A stretch of 64,000 bases of DNA from Paenibacillus ferrarius (GCF_002027705.1 NZ_MBTG01000023.1:62001-126000); one strand, 5' to 3'. Counted from the stretch's first letter, positions 24,518 to 34,120 are shown. The notes: generated from the sequence alone by a model not told the origin. Made by a program: numbers and translations.

Positions 24518-26136
24518 TTCAACTTCTTATTGTTGATGATGAAGCGCATGTGGTGGACCGGCTACATGCCACGATCGATTGGGCATCTCTTGGTATTGAG
24601 CAAATTTTCAAAGCTTATTCGGGACAAGAAGCCTTGGAACTGCTCGAGCAATTTTCCATTGATATTGTCATTACAGATATTCAAATGCCCGGTATCACAG
24701 GCCTGCAGCTGATTGCCGAAATTAACCATAGATGGCAGAAAACCAAGTGCATTCTCTTATCGGGTTATTCGGATTTCAGCTACGCCAAAGAAGCTATCCT
24801 TCAAGGTACTGAGGACTATCTGCTTAAGCCCGTCACCGAGAAGGACTTGCTGGCTACAGTTGGTCGAGTGATGGATAAGCTTCAAAAGGAATGGCAGGAA
24901 GTCTTTTCTTCGCAGCGGCTTGCCTATACGTTCAAAGAAAATCTGCCTCTGCTGCGAGGGAATTTGCTGAATGATCTCCTGCAGGGCCGTAAACTATCCG
25001 GGCTCTCTCTTCGAGAGAAAATGCATATGCTGGAACTGCCGGACTTTCATGATCAAGCCTGCGTATGCATGATGATTCGGCTTGAATCCGATTTCCTTGA
25101 ATACGATATGGGGCGTCTATCTTTAATGGAATATGCCATCAGCAACATGGTTGAGGAGCTATTCGCAGAGAAATTCGACAGCTGGCCTACGAAAGATGCC
25201 CATGATTATTTAGTTTTTATGATGAAACGGAAGCCGGTAGCTTCTGAGAAGGAAGACCCTGCTTGGCTTGAACGAACAGCAGCTGTCCTCCAGTCCGCTG
25301 TAAATAACTATTTGAAGGGTAAAATCTCCATTTTACTCAGCAGTTGGGGAGAGTTTCCCGCTGATATCACAACCCTGTACAACGCTTCGTTAAGTGCCTT
25401 TCGCAAGCGAATTGGCAGTGAGCATGAATTGTTGATGGTGCTTGGCGATGAATCCGCCCAGACGGAGCTTTCGGCTTTGCAAAGACTATATGAGCCCCCT
25501 ACGCTCAACCATCTTCTCGAGGCAGCCCGCTGGGAGGATACGGAAGAGAAGCTTTCCTTGATTTTCGACGAAATGGAAGCGAAATTTTCTGAGTCGCAGG
25601 AACATCTCCTAGAAGTTTACTTCTCTGTCGCGTCTGCGTTTGCTTATATTGCTCATAAGAATGGCCGACCCTTGCACCAGCTTATTGGCGGCGATTATGA
25701 GAAAATGACCGAAGGCATCCCCTTTCGCAGCGTGAACCAACTGCGTGATTGGTCCATCCGCTCCCTGCATCGCATGAGGGAGGATATGGATCAAGAGAGA
25801 AAAGATAGCCGCGTCTCGCTCATTAATGACATCCGATCCTTCATTGAGCAGCATCTTGCCAGCGATGTCTCCTTGCAATCCATAGCCGATCACGTATATC
25901 TCCATCCTGTTTACGTATCTAAGATCTATAAGCTGGAAACCGGCGAGAACTTAAGCGATTATGTCAATCGAGTACGTATGGATAAAGCAGCCTATGTACT
26001 GAAAAATGGTCACGACAAAATTTATGAAATCGCTACACGACTGGGCTATCAGCGTCCACATTCCTTTAATCATGCTTTCAAAAAGCATTACGGAATGACC
26101 CCGCAGGAATATCGCGATCAATATTCGCAGCGGTAA
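24514..26136 (+). CDS. YesN-type response regulator with AraC DNA-binding domain
   Basis: A 540-residue protein: CheY-like receiver at 1-120 (acceptor D55 in VITDIQMPG), a middle region of about 300 residues of the kind seen in YesN proteins, and a C-terminal AraC domain with two helix-turn-helix motifs (VSLQSIADHVYLHPVYVSKIYK; then IYEIATRLGYQRPHSFNHAFKK). Partner of the kinase encoded immediately upstream. Confidence 0.93.
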   Translation: MIQLLIVDDEAHVVDRLHATIDWASLGIEQIFKAYSGQEALELLEQFSIDIVITDIQMPGITGLQLIAEINHRWQKTKCILLSGYSDFSYAKEAILQGTEDYLLKPVTEKDLLATVGRVMDKLQKEWQEVFSSQRLAYTFKENLPLLRGNLLNDLLQGRKLSGLSLREKMHMLELPDFHDQACVCMMIRLESDFLEYDMGRLSLMEYAISNMVEELFAEKFDSWPTKDAHDYLVFMMKRKPVASEKEDPAWLERTAAVLQSAVNNYLKGKISILLSSWGEFPADITTLYNASLSAFRKRIGSEHELLMVLGDESAQTELSALQRLYEPPTLNHLLEAARWEDTEEKLSLIFDEMEAKFSESQEHLLEVYFSVASAFAYIAHKNGRPLHQLIGGDYEKMTEGIPFRSVNQLRDWSIRSLHRMREDMDQERKDSRVSLINDIRSFIEQHLASDVSLQSIADHVYLHPVYVSKIYKLETGENLSDYVNRVRMDKAAYVLKNGHDKIYEIATRLGYQRPHSFNHAFKKHYGMTPQEYRDQYSQR

Positions 26137-26187
26137 AGGGAGTCAGTCCGTTGTAAACTATGGTAGATACAGGAGAGGATGAATACC

Positions 26188-27336
26188 ATGAAAATTACGA
26201 AGTTAGAGCTGTTTAAGGTGCCGCCAAGATGGTTGTTTTTGAAAATTGAAACGGATGAAGGCATCACAGGCTGGGGGGAACCTGTCGTTGAGGGGAAGGC
26301 GGATACCGTTGCAGCGGCTGTGATGGAAATGAGCGACCAGATCATCGGGAAAGATCCGATGCGCATCGAGGATATGTTCCAAGTGCTGTACCGTGGCGGA
26401 TTTTATCGCGGGGGCCCGATTCTTTCGAGTGCAATCTCTGGTATTGAACAGGCCTTATGGGACATTAAAGGCAAGTTTTACAATGCCCCTGTTTACGATT
26501 TATTAGGCGGTGCCTGCCGTGACCGTACACGTGTCTATTCCTGGATTGGCGGAGACCGCCCGAGCGATGTAGGCCAAGCTGCCAAACTGCAAGTTGAGGC
26601 CGGCTTCACCGCGGTGAAAATGAACGCTACCGAAGAAATGCACTACATTGATTCCATCCGCAAAGTAGATGAAGCTATTGCTCGTATCGCAGCCGTGCGC
26701 GAAGCTGTTGGCAAAGACGTCGGGATCGGCATCGACTTCCACGGGCGCGTTCATAAATCCATGGCCAAAATCATCGTCAAGGAACTCGAACCCTATCGTC
26801 CGATGTTCATTGAAGAACCTGTTTTGCCTGAAAATAATGAAGCGCTGAAAGAAATCGCCCGCTACACCTCCTGCCCCATCGCGACCGGGGAGCGCATGTA
26901 CACGCGTTGGGGCTTCAAAGAGCTATTAGCACAAGGCATCGTCGACATCATCCAACCCGATCTTTCCCATGCTGGAGGTATCCTGGAAACTCGCAAAATC
27001 GCCGCCATGGCCGAAGCCTACGACATTGCTATCGCACCGCATTGTCCACTAGGGCCTATCGCGCTAGCTTCCTGTCTACAGCTGGATACCTGCTCCCCGA
27101 ACGCCTTCATTCAGGAGCAAAGTCTAGGCATTCATTACAATCAAGGCAGCGATTTGCTCGACTATTTGAAAGATCCTTCTGTGTTCCAATATGAAGAAGG
27201 CTTCGTGAAGAATCTAACCGCTCCCGGTCTAGGGATCGAGATCAACGAAGAGAAAGTCCGCGAAATGGCAGCCATTGGGCACAATTGGAAAAATCCCGTT
27301 TGGCGTCAAGCGGACGGCACCGTGGCCGAGTGGTAG
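26188..27336 (+). CDS. dgoD: D-galactonate dehydratase
   Basis: A 382-residue enolase-superfamily enzyme that dehydrates D-galactonate to 2-keto-3-deoxy-galactonate. Length and landmarks match E. coli DgoD residue for residue: metal ligands D183, E209, E235; catalytic H185 and H285; E310. It ends in the same VAEW. I use ATG 26188, 9 nt from AGGAGAGG; an ATG at 26179 is only 1 nt from that site. Last gene of the import/signal cluster; kinase and aldolase for the following steps are not in this window. Confidence 0.93.
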   Translation: MKITKLELFKVPPRWLFLKIETDEGITGWGEPVVEGKADTVAAAVMEMSDQIIGKDPMRIEDMFQVLYRGGFYRGGPILSSAISGIEQALWDIKGKFYNAPVYDLLGGACRDRTRVYSWIGGDRPSDVGQAAKLQVEAGFTAVKMNATEEMHYIDSIRKVDEAIARIAAVREAVGKDVGIGIDFHGRVHKSMAKIIVKELEPYRPMFIEEPVLPENNEALKEIARYTSCPIATGERMYTRWGFKELLAQGIVDIIQPDLSHAGGILETRKIAAMAEAYDIAIAPHCPLGPIALASCLQLDTCSPNAFIQEQSLGIHYNQGSDLLDYLKDPSVFQYEEGFVKNLTAPGLGIEINEEKVREMAAIGHNWKNPVWRQADGTVAEW

Positions 27337-27821
27337 GAAAGCACTTCTACATTGCATAAACCAGAGCCTGTCCATGCATGCTTGTGGTGTGAACAATCTA
27401 TACGGAAGTTCTCATCACAAGCTCATGGGGAAGCTTTGCAGCCTGAAACGCAACCGAACGCACCAGCGTTGAAAGATGCAACTCCAGAATGAAAACCTAT
27501 CTTACTGCAGACTACATGTATGTCTGGGGTATCCAGAAAGTGATGATTCACCAGTATCTGAATGCCATCGTGCTGCTCGTCTCCCCGTTTTCTGTTGCTT
27601 GTAGAAAGAAACAAGTAGCAGCTTAAAAAATTGCAAAACGTAAAATTTCTGCAGGTCTGCCCATTTTTAGAGTCGAGCCACTCATTAAGCTTTGATTGCT
27701 ATTAGATCCTGCTGTCTGTTAGCCAAAAACGGATTTATGCAAAATGCCTATTTAGGTAAACTTCTCCATTGATTCTTTGAATTTTAACTGATTTAGCAGA
27801 AATGGGGAGATATTACTAATG
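27337..27821. other. Gene-free junction with possible coding relics
   Basis: No intact gene is seen. Rightward, 27395-27475 and, in a shifted frame, about 27474-27628 give coding-like stretches (one contains TYLTADYMYVWGIQKVM) broken by a stop and a frameshift, perhaps a decayed mobile-element gene; I cannot name it. From about 27630 the base composition turns AT-rich, marking the left edge of the island. Confidence 0.4.
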
Positions 27822-29153
27822 CTATTTATTCGAACGCAGTAGTATGTTACCTTCATTACTCCATTCTTCTAGTGCATCTTTTAGAGGCTTGTTAGAAAGG
27901 AAAACTTCATCCATTTTTTCCCTTCCAATTTCAAAAGTCGCGCCTATATCCCTGTTTTCAAATACAATCCTATCATTAAATGGATTGGAGGGGGGAGTCA
28001 TTTTAAAAAATGCGTCAATATTATAAGTTTCTTTAGTGGAGATATATTTCTTCCGTGATACTAATTTATTTGTATTTTTGGATTTTAAACTTGCCCATTC
28101 ATCACCGTTAATTAGTTTAATAAATTGCCATGCATTCTCAGTGTTAATTGCTGAACTATTAATTGCCATCATTGTGCTTAATGCTAAGCTTCCACCTACT
28201 CCAGGTTCCTCATTGTGAGAGGGAACCGTTACAACATCCCATTCAAATTCTTTATTGTTTTCTACTGATTTCATAAACTCAGTTAGCTCATTATAGGATG
28301 ATATTGACATAGCTACTTTCTGAGATTCAAATAAATTCTCTGTTGTAGCACTAATGTTTGTAGCAGGCGGAGGTATCACTTTATTTTTGCAAAGTGACAA
28401 AATCACACTCCACGTTTTTAACCATGCTTCCGTGTTCACAGTCATATGTGATCCATTCTCGTCAAATATTCTCAAATTCAGCGGACTCATATAATTGTAG
28501 ATACTACTGTAAAAGAGATTATTCGACCCTTTCATATTGAATGTAAACCCGAACCGTTCGTGCTGACCGTCATGTATAGCCAACTGGCTTGCAAGCGAAA
28601 AGATTTCCTCCCACGTCATATTATCTTTAGGAAATGGAATATGTGCATCTGAAAATATTTTTTTGTTGTATATTAACGCGGTGGATTGAAAAGTAGGAGA
28701 AAGTGCGTAAATTTGATTATTTCCTAGCCTTTTTATGCCATTTATTACTGTTGGTACTATACCAGATATGTCAAACTTATCTCTATTAATGAAACTATCC
28801 ATTGCAAGAAACAGATTTTTATTTACAAGAGCAGGGAAGAAGTTAGAGTCTAACAAAATAACATCAACAGAGTTATTTTTTGTTAGTACATTGGTAATTA
28901 CATCCAGAGGATTTTTATTTGGGCCTTCCAACATATCTTTTGTTAGTAATGGAATAAGCTCAATTTTTATAGAAGGAAATTTGCTTTCGAAAAGTTCCAC
29001 ATATTGTGTTCTATAATAATCTTCCTCTCCTAAATTTAAATAACCAATATGTAATTCACCAGAATGTTTAGATTGTGTATCTGATGATGAACAGCCTGCC
29101 TGAAAACATACTATTAATACAAGCAGGCTGACCATACACTTATATAGTTTCAT
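27822..29153 (-). CDS. Island: sugar-type substrate-binding lipoprotein
   Basis: A 443-residue family 1 binding protein. The lipobox FQAGC puts the lipid-anchored cysteine at residue 21, followed by a Ser-rich linker and the binding fold (LHIGYLNLGEEDYYRTQYVELFESKFPSIKIELIP; NAWQFIKLINGDEW). It is last in the AT-rich operon, 38 bp after the ATPase gene. The partners are FtsX-type permeases, not sugar permeases, so the usual import role is doubtful. It may capture or chaperone the exported product, or sense a ligand for the system. Confidence 0.85.
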   Translation of the reverse strand: MKLYKCMVSLLVLIVCFQAGCSSSDTQSKHSGELHIGYLNLGEEDYYRTQYVELFESKFPSIKIELIPLLTKDMLEGPNKNPLDVITNVLTKNNSVDVILLDSNFFPALVNKNLFLAMDSFINRDKFDISGIVPTVINGIKRLGNNQIYALSPTFQSTALIYNKKIFSDAHIPFPKDNMTWEEIFSLASQLAIHDGQHERFGFTFNMKGSNNLFYSSIYNYMSPLNLRIFDENGSHMTVNTEAWLKTWSVILSLCKNKVIPPPATNISATTENLFESQKVAMSISSYNELTEFMKSVENNKEFEWDVVTVPSHNEEPGVGGSLALSTMMAINSSAINTENAWQFIKLINGDEWASLKSKNTNKLVSRKKYISTKETYNIDAFFKMTPPSNPFNDRIVFENRDIGATFEIGREKMDEVFLSNKPLKDALEEWSNEGNILLRSNK

Positions 29154-29191
29154 TTGACTTCACTTCCTCTTCTTTGATACATTCCGCTGCT

Positions 29192-29866
29192 TTATATATT
29201 AGCTACTATTTCACCATCGACTATTTTTACTATTCTATTACACTGTGAGGATACTTCATGATCATGTGTCACAATAATAATTGTACTCCCAGCATCAACT
29301 AGATTTTTTAAAAGCCCGAGTACATGTCGACCTGTGTTTTGATCAAGGGCTCCTGTAGGTTCATCAGCCAGAATAATAGATGGAGTTCCTACCAGGGCTC
29401 GAGCTATTGCAACTCTTTGCTGCTGTCCACCAGATAATTGGTGTGGGTACTTTTTTGCTTGGCTTTCCATACCTACCAACTTTATAACATTTAAAGCCAT
29501 TTCTTTACGATCTGACTTTCGAATTTTCCTATATTGTAGAGGTAGTTGGACGTTCTCGAGTACATTATAAGTAGATAACAAGATATTGTGTTGAAATATA
29601 AATCCAATTTCCCTATTTCTTAATTGAGCTAATTGAGACCTTGAAAGTTGTTGGGGCGAAACACTATTTAATGTATATTTACCCTCACTTTGTACATCTA
29701 AACAACCAAGTATATTTAACAGTGATGATTTTCCTGAGCCTGAAGGTCCCGTAATTGCAACCATTTCTCCTTGCTCAACGCTCATATGAATATTTTTTAA
29801 TGCATAAGTCAAGTTCTCACAATTCCTATAAATCTTGCTTAAGTTTTGAACTTCAATTAGTGCCAT
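29192..29866 (-). CDS. Island: ABC ATPase, MacB/LolD type
   Basis: A 224-residue stand-alone ATPase: Walker [10 protein letters not shown] (about 38-46), signature LSGGQQQR, Walker [13 protein letters not shown]-loop VTHD. All catalytic residues are present. DEPTGALD is typical of ATPases that drive FtsX-type permeases. Its start overlaps the stop codon of the permease gene (TAATG), so translation is coupled. Confidence 0.93.
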   Translation of the reverse strand: MALIEVQNLSKIYRNCENLTYALKNIHMSVEQGEMVAITGPSGSGKSSLLNILGCLDVQSEGKYTLNSVSPQQLSRSQLAQLRNREIGFIFQHNILLSTYNVLENVQLPLQYRKIRKSDRKEMALNVIKLVGMESQAKKYPHQLSGGQQQRVAIARALVGTPSIILADEPTGALDQNTGRHVLGLLKNLVDAGSTIIIVTHDHEVSSQCNRIVKIVDGEIVANI

Positions 29867-31104
29867 TAGGATTCACCTCTTAACATATTAACGGGTTTAT
29901 CTTTAAATGCTTTCATTAGCGGGGGGGCAGATACACTTATAGTCAAGAAAAAAATAATAATGATGGAATAGGTAATTGCTTTCCCTTGAAATTTATGTAT
30001 ACCTGGAATGTGAACAACTTCAATTAGTAAGTACGTTATACCTATTGCAGTAACAGCTGATATTCCTATTAACAAAGCAGACTCACTGAAAACAAGGAGT
30101 ATAATAGAAATTGGAGATGCGCCTAATGCTTGTCTGATAGCGAATTCTTTTCGTCGCTTAGTAACACTATATAATTGCATACCAATAAGTCCAATAAATG
30201 AGAGAGAAATCAACACAACTGAGAGAGCCAATGAAAGCAATATTGGACCTTTCCTCAAGTTCTTTAAAAGTTCTAATTGTTCTTTTATCGTGCTGATACT
30301 CCCTGTTACTTGCAGTTGCTTCATTTTTTCTTGTGTAATTGATTTGAATTTATCGAAGTCGTTGATATTATTCAGTGTAACCAATACATTTGTTGATATT
30401 CTATCCAATAATTGATTTCCGTATAGTTGCTCCTCTTGAATAGGTGCGATAAAAAATGCATCGCTTTCCAAAATTGCACCGTCTAATGATGTTGTACCAC
30501 CATTCCAAAACACTTGATTTTGTTGCAAAACTCCAATAACTACAAATTTTTTGAATACGATTGTCATTTGACGATCGTCGGGTACACCACTAGATAATAT
30601 TGAGCCAATAGGAAACTGAAGGGATAAATTATGACTTATTAGAATGGGTATTTCCTCTGTAGGCGTGTCTTTGATATCATTTTGTTCCAGCGTTCTTCCG
30701 CTAGAGACTGGAAAGACCTCCGATTGTAGATACAATCTATCAACATAACCAATCTTTATTCTCCCTGTATTTGAATCGGGGGCATTTAAGTACGGGTTAT
30801 TTAATAGTTCTTTAAAAGGGGCATCTTGGACTAAAAAGCTTCCAACATTTTTAACGTATGGATTACTACATAGTGACGAGTAATACTCGTTTAATTTATC
30901 CGTACCTGGTGACTCGATACTTTTTATGACTGGGCGTACGGTATCTAGTGAAGATAATTTAAGCACACTGGAATTAAGTTGTTCATTTGCAAATATATAA
31001 TTAAATCCAAAGAATAGGCATAAGAATCCCACAAGCAACTGGAAAATACTAAGTACAGGTTGAATCCCTTGCTTAAATAACGTGTTTTTCACAAAGGTAA
31101 ACAT
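29866..31104 (-). CDS. Island: FtsX/MacB-type permease 2
   Basis: A 412-residue protein: one N-terminal span (about 15-37), an extracellular MacB periplasmic-core-like domain (about 45-275), then three spans and a C-terminal FtsX domain with the cytoplasmic motif RRKEFAIRQALGASPISI. Such proteins couple ATP hydrolysis to mechanical or export work outside the membrane. It starts 12 bp after the sister permease and likely pairs with it. Confidence 0.88.
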   Translation of the reverse strand: MFTFVKNTLFKQGIQPVLSIFQLLVGFLCLFFGFNYIFANEQLNSSVLKLSSLDTVRPVIKSIESPGTDKLNEYYSSLCSNPYVKNVGSFLVQDAPFKELLNNPYLNAPDSNTGRIKIGYVDRLYLQSEVFPVSSGRTLEQNDIKDTPTEEIPILISHNLSLQFPIGSILSSGVPDDRQMTIVFKKFVVIGVLQQNQVFWNGGTTSLDGAILESDAFFIAPIQEEQLYGNQLLDRISTNVLVTLNNINDFDKFKSITQEKMKQLQVTGSISTIKEQLELLKNLRKGPILLSLALSVVLISLSFIGLIGMQLYSVTKRRKEFAIRQALGASPISIILLVFSESALLIGISAVTAIGITYLLIEVVHIPGIHKFQGKAITYSIIIIFFLTISVSAPPLMKAFKDKPVNMLRGES

Positions 31105-31116
31105 AATTGATCCCTC

Positions 31117-32256
31117 CTACCTCTTATTAAGAATTTCGCTCGGCTCCATTTTAAGCGATAAGCGAAGTGGTCCTATCAAGGTTGTTAATCCACACAGCAT
31201 AGCTACCGCAGTAGAAGAAATCCAGTTTAGATACGTAACTCGTATATTTATATTGAAGTTTTTTTCGAAATCGAGATAGTTTAACAGAAGTATTTGTATA
31301 ACTATTGCTATAGTTGAAGCAATAAAACTTAGCAAAAAAATTTCTTTTGCAATTAATAGGATAATATCTCTGTCTGTAGCTCCAACAGACCTCCTGATCC
31401 CAATTTCTTTTCGACGATCTACAGTCCAAGCCAATGTTAAATTAACGACGTTGACAATGGCGACGAAAAGAATAAGTCCCGACAATACGATTGTGGCGAC
31501 GATGCTGTTTCGTAGTTGATCCGAATAATCATCTGTATTTAATTTTCCATATTGATTTTTTAGTAATGGATACTTTTTTTCGAATTCGGAAATAAGTTTG
31601 AGTACAGTATCATCAGGAGATCCCTTCGTTTCTCGTATCATAAACTGAAAAGACGATTGTTGGGTATTCCGCAATGTTTCTGGTAGTGAATCGAGGGTAA
31701 TAATAGTGCCTTTGTCCCAAGGTGTTACATACTCTTTATTCCCCATTTTTCCTATGATTGAATAAGTTAAGTTGTTTATTTCAATTGAATTGCTACTTAA
31801 CAAAAGGGGAGGCACATCTAATAAAACTTGTTTTCCTATAATAACGTTATATTTTTCTTGTAACATCTCTTTAGTTGATATATGGCTTCCGTTAATCAAA
31901 GGAAACTTCCAATGAGATGTTTTATTAAATATTCCTGCATATAGAGGATAGGGTTTCCCATTTATGATAGATGTGGTTATTTTAACTAGTATGTCTGCAT
32001 GTTCAGACTGACTAATAAGAGGATCAACCAATTCATTTAAATTAATTAACCCATTATGTAGAGTAATATCTAGTATTCTAATATGTTCTACTTCACTTGT
32101 TGAAAATACTTTATGTTTGGCCCAAGTTTCGTTAATGATACTTACTCCAAAAGATAATATTAAAATTCCAATAACATATCCAATCAGTAACAACAGTACT
32201 CCTAATGGATGTGATCTCCATGCAACGGTGAAATCTTTTATCATAAGATTTTTCAC
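31117..32256 (-). CDS. Island: FtsX/MacB-type permease 1
   Basis: A 379-residue protein with one N-terminal span (about 17-40), an extracellular domain of about 200 residues, and three C-terminal spans with RRKEIGIRRSVGATDRDI after the second. Same architecture as the downstream permease but diverged in the extracellular part, suggesting a heterodimer. It overlaps the upstream exoprotein gene by 4 bp. Confidence 0.88.
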   Translation of the reverse strand: MKNLMIKDFTVAWRSHPLGVLLLLIGYVIGILILSFGVSIINETWAKHKVFSTSEVEHIRILDITLHNGLINLNELVDPLISQSEHADILVKITTSIINGKPYPLYAGIFNKTSHWKFPLINGSHISTKEMLQEKYNVIIGKQVLLDVPPLLLSSNSIEINNLTYSIIGKMGNKEYVTPWDKGTIITLDSLPETLRNTQQSSFQFMIRETKGSPDDTVLKLISEFEKKYPLLKNQYGKLNTDDYSDQLRNSIVATIVLSGLILFVAIVNVVNLTLAWTVDRRKEIGIRRSVGATDRDIILLIAKEIFLLSFIASTIAIVIQILLLNYLDFEKNFNINIRVTYLNWISSTAVAMLCGLTTLIGPLRLSLKMEPSEILNKR

Positions 32257-33206
32257 TCTACTTTCAATGTAAATCGATGAGAAGTATACGTGCTTATATC
32301 TTGGAAAAATCCATCATCTAACTGCTTGAATGGATTGGGTGTCATATATGCAGCTATCTCATATTCTCCTGGTTGTGTTGGGGCCTTAAATGTTATAGGT
32401 GTGTACATTGATTCGTTTTTTGGGATTCGGAAGAAAAGAAATGCCTTTTCATCGAAAGCTTTTATTTGTTTCCAATCAACTGTTAGCCAAACGACATATT
32501 CTTCATTTGGCGTGCCGCCACCACGCAATGCAAGTTCAATCATGCCCCCACTTTTTGCTGTAATTAATTTTTGTGGTGTAAGGAATTTCTCTTTTTGATT
32601 TCTATCTTGATTAATAAGTAACCCGGAATATGTATTTTGCTTGAACGTATCCTTAATAATTTCAGGTGTTAATGCGATCCCGGTTTGTTTGTTTGCATTT
32701 AGTCTCAAATTAAATCGTCCTGAGATTCCGAATGAATCAGTCACTACATCCAAAGCGGATGCATGTTTGTCGGATCCAGCGATTATAGAAAAAGTTAGAG
32801 CATGGGTTCCTTCTGCTAGGTCATCTGTAGAAAATTCCAGCGGAATTAATATAGATTTATCTTGTTCTAGAGTAAATTGATAAGCGTATTCATTTAATCC
32901 ATTTGTGTCTGCTTTAAATGGGATTTGCTGATAGTTTAAATATACTAAAAGAGAGAAAGTACTTGTTCTACCAGAACTGTTCATAAACATTATCTTATGA
33001 TTAAAAGTGCTCCCTTGTGTCATATCTATAATATAACTTTGATGAAGTTGATCATTAGGAGTGTACACCTGTAAAGCATATCCTTTCATATTTACGTTTG
33101 TCTGTGAAACGCTTGATGTAGAAGCGGAGCCATTTTTGAATAAAAATAGAAGTGTGGTTAGGGTTATAAGTACTAGAATTATTGAGTAGATACGAATTAA
33201 ACGCAA
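32253..33206 (-). CDS. Island: N-terminally anchored extracytoplasmic protein, unknown
   Basis: A 317-residue protein. A hydrophobic stretch at 5-23 is not followed by a clear cleavage site, so it is probably a membrane anchor. The rest is predicted beta-rich, like two Ig-type sandwiches (FSLLVYLNYQQIPF, GTHALTFSIIAG; then PGEYEIAAYMTPNPF near the end). The start is TTG 33206 with AAAGGAAG 8 nt upstream. Placed between the secreted small protein and the transporter genes, it could be an adaptor or an immunity-like partner. No family recognised. Confidence 0.75.
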   Translation of the reverse strand: MRLIRIYSIILVLITLTTLLFLFKNGSASTSSVSQTNVNMKGYALQVYTPNDQLHQSYIIDMTQGSTFNHKIMFMNSSGRTSTFSLLVYLNYQQIPFKADTNGLNEYAYQFTLEQDKSILIPLEFSTDDLAEGTHALTFSIIAGSDKHASALDVVTDSFGISGRFNLRLNANKQTGIALTPEIIKDTFKQNTYSGLLINQDRNQKEKFLTPQKLITAKSGGMIELALRGGGTPNEEYVVWLTVDWKQIKAFDEKAFLFFRIPKNESMYTPITFKAPTQPGEYEIAAYMTPNPFKQLDDGFFQDISTYTSHRFTLKVE

Positions 33207-33237
33207 ATATTAACACTTCCTTTAGAGAAATAAATTA

Positions 33238-33273
33238 AAACAGTAACTTATACATAGGTATAAGTTACTGTTT
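33238..33273 (-). terminator. Terminator-like hairpin after the small secreted protein gene
   Basis: AAACAGTAACTTATA (33238-33252) pairs perfectly with TATAAGTTACTGTTT (33259-33273). On the minus strand TTTTAATTTATTTC follows. No clear promoter lies between it and the next gene at 33206, so read-through probably feeds the transporter genes at a lower level. Confidence 0.85.
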
Positions 33274-33292
33274 ATTTCGAAAACATTAAATA

Positions 33293-33691
33293 CTAAAAAT
33301 AATAATATGTTGAAGCATACCAATAGCCATATTTGCTGTCGGTAAACTCATGTCCGCCATCAAATTTGACATTAGTAGATGAATAAGTGTTTGCATATTG
33401 TGTGCCAGTCTCTATCTGAGTTGTATTTGTACCGGTGCTTGTTTTAGAGTCGGTAGTGCCGTCCGAATTCGTAACTTTAACAGTAGCCTTCAATTGGTAG
33501 CTTTGCAGTGATGCAGTATTTCTGGCATAACCATTAGGATTTAGAAAATTACCAATTATAAGTTCAGCTTTCAGGTCGAAACCCTTTAAATTGGTTGTTT
33601 TTTCTGTATCTTTATTCACCGCTGCAAATGCAGAACTAGTGAAGCTCAAGCAAAGTACAGCTGTTAGCAGAATAGCGGCTTTCTTTTTCAA
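33293..33691 (-). CDS. Island: small secreted protein with tyrosine-rich C-terminus, unknown
   Basis: A 132-residue precursor from TTG 33691 (AGGAG 11 nt upstream). A longer frame to 33730 is rejected because the promoter lies at 33743-33771 and leaves no room for a ribosome binding site. The signal peptide (KKKAAILLTAV...TSSAFA) is cut near residue 23, giving about 109 mature residues without cysteine. The body is rich in Thr, Ser and Asn with alternating strands (YQLKATVKVTNSDG, STGTNTTQIETG), and ends YGYWYASTYYYF. The size, separate strong terminator and adjoining exporter genes resemble bacteriocin loci. It does not match lactococcin 972 or another family I know. Confidence 0.8.
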   Translation of the reverse strand: MKKKAAILLTAVLCLSFTSSAFAAVNKDTEKTTNLKGFDLKAELIIGNFLNPNGYARNTASLQSYQLKATVKVTNSDGTTDSKTSTGTNTTQIETGTQYANTYSSTNVKFDGGHEFTDSKYGYWYASTYYYF

Positions 33692-33742
33692 TGCTAAATC
33701 AACTCCTGTAATATAATGGGATTTGGCCAAATCACTAGAATC

Positions 33743-33771
33743 ACTCTACCATAATAAGGAAAATATTTCAA
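33743..33771 (-). promoter_or_regulatory. Likely promoter of the small secreted protein gene
   Basis: On the minus strand, TTGAAA (33771-33766), 17 bp, TAGAGT (33748-33743). It lies about 50 nt upstream of the TTG start at 33691. Confidence 0.55.
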
Positions 33772-33871
33772 TTACCATTTTTAAAATAAAATTGGGATTT
33801 TTTGATTATATTTATTTAACTACCTTCCAATGAAATAAATCCGCGAAGAGTACAATTCTTCCGTAAGTTAT

Positions 33872-34120
33872 CTAAAAGTTGTTTTTAAGCGACTTTTTTT
33901 CATAAACAAAATTAACACTATCTGAACTAAACAAAGCGCGTTTCAGTCTTGTTAATTTATGTCTTGATTCAAGTGCCCAATTTATCTTATCAGCCCGAAA
34001 CTCCGTACATTGGAACGATTCTTTAATCTCGTCAAGTTCATAATATTTCTCACGAGTCTCTAATTGTTTTTCATGAAACCTATCAATCTGTGTTTTTAAG
34101 AAATTACTTTTGGAATCCAC
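33872..34120 (-). CDS. Small charged protein, unknown
   Basis: An 82-residue protein from GTG 34120, 9 bp after the gene upstream. It is highly charged and helical (FHEKQLETREKYYELDEIKESF; ALESRHKLTRLKRALF), with no membrane span. The weak AGGGC site makes the start uncertain. Possibly the second half of a two-gene unit with 34130-34405. No family recognised. Confidence 0.5.
   Translation of the reverse strand: MDSKSNFLKTQIDRFHEKQLETREKYYELDEIKESFQCTEFRADKINWALESRHKLTRLKRALFSSDSVNFVYEKKSLKNNF

Noticed and set aside
27423-27614. A 63-codon leftward frame downstream of dgoD
   Set aside because: No ribosome site or family match. The plus strand of the same stretch looks more like a decayed coding sequence, itself too weak to name.
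33293-33691. Assignment of the small secreted protein to the lactococcin 972 family
   Set aside because: Size, Sec signal and aromatic C-terminus are similar in style, but the mature part is much longer and lacks the expected early Trp/Gly pattern. I leave it unassigned.
33692-33730. Upstream extension of the small secreted protein to 33730
   Set aside because: It would start with TTG without a ribosome site, nearly at the predicted transcription start, and would place 13 extra residues before the signal peptide.
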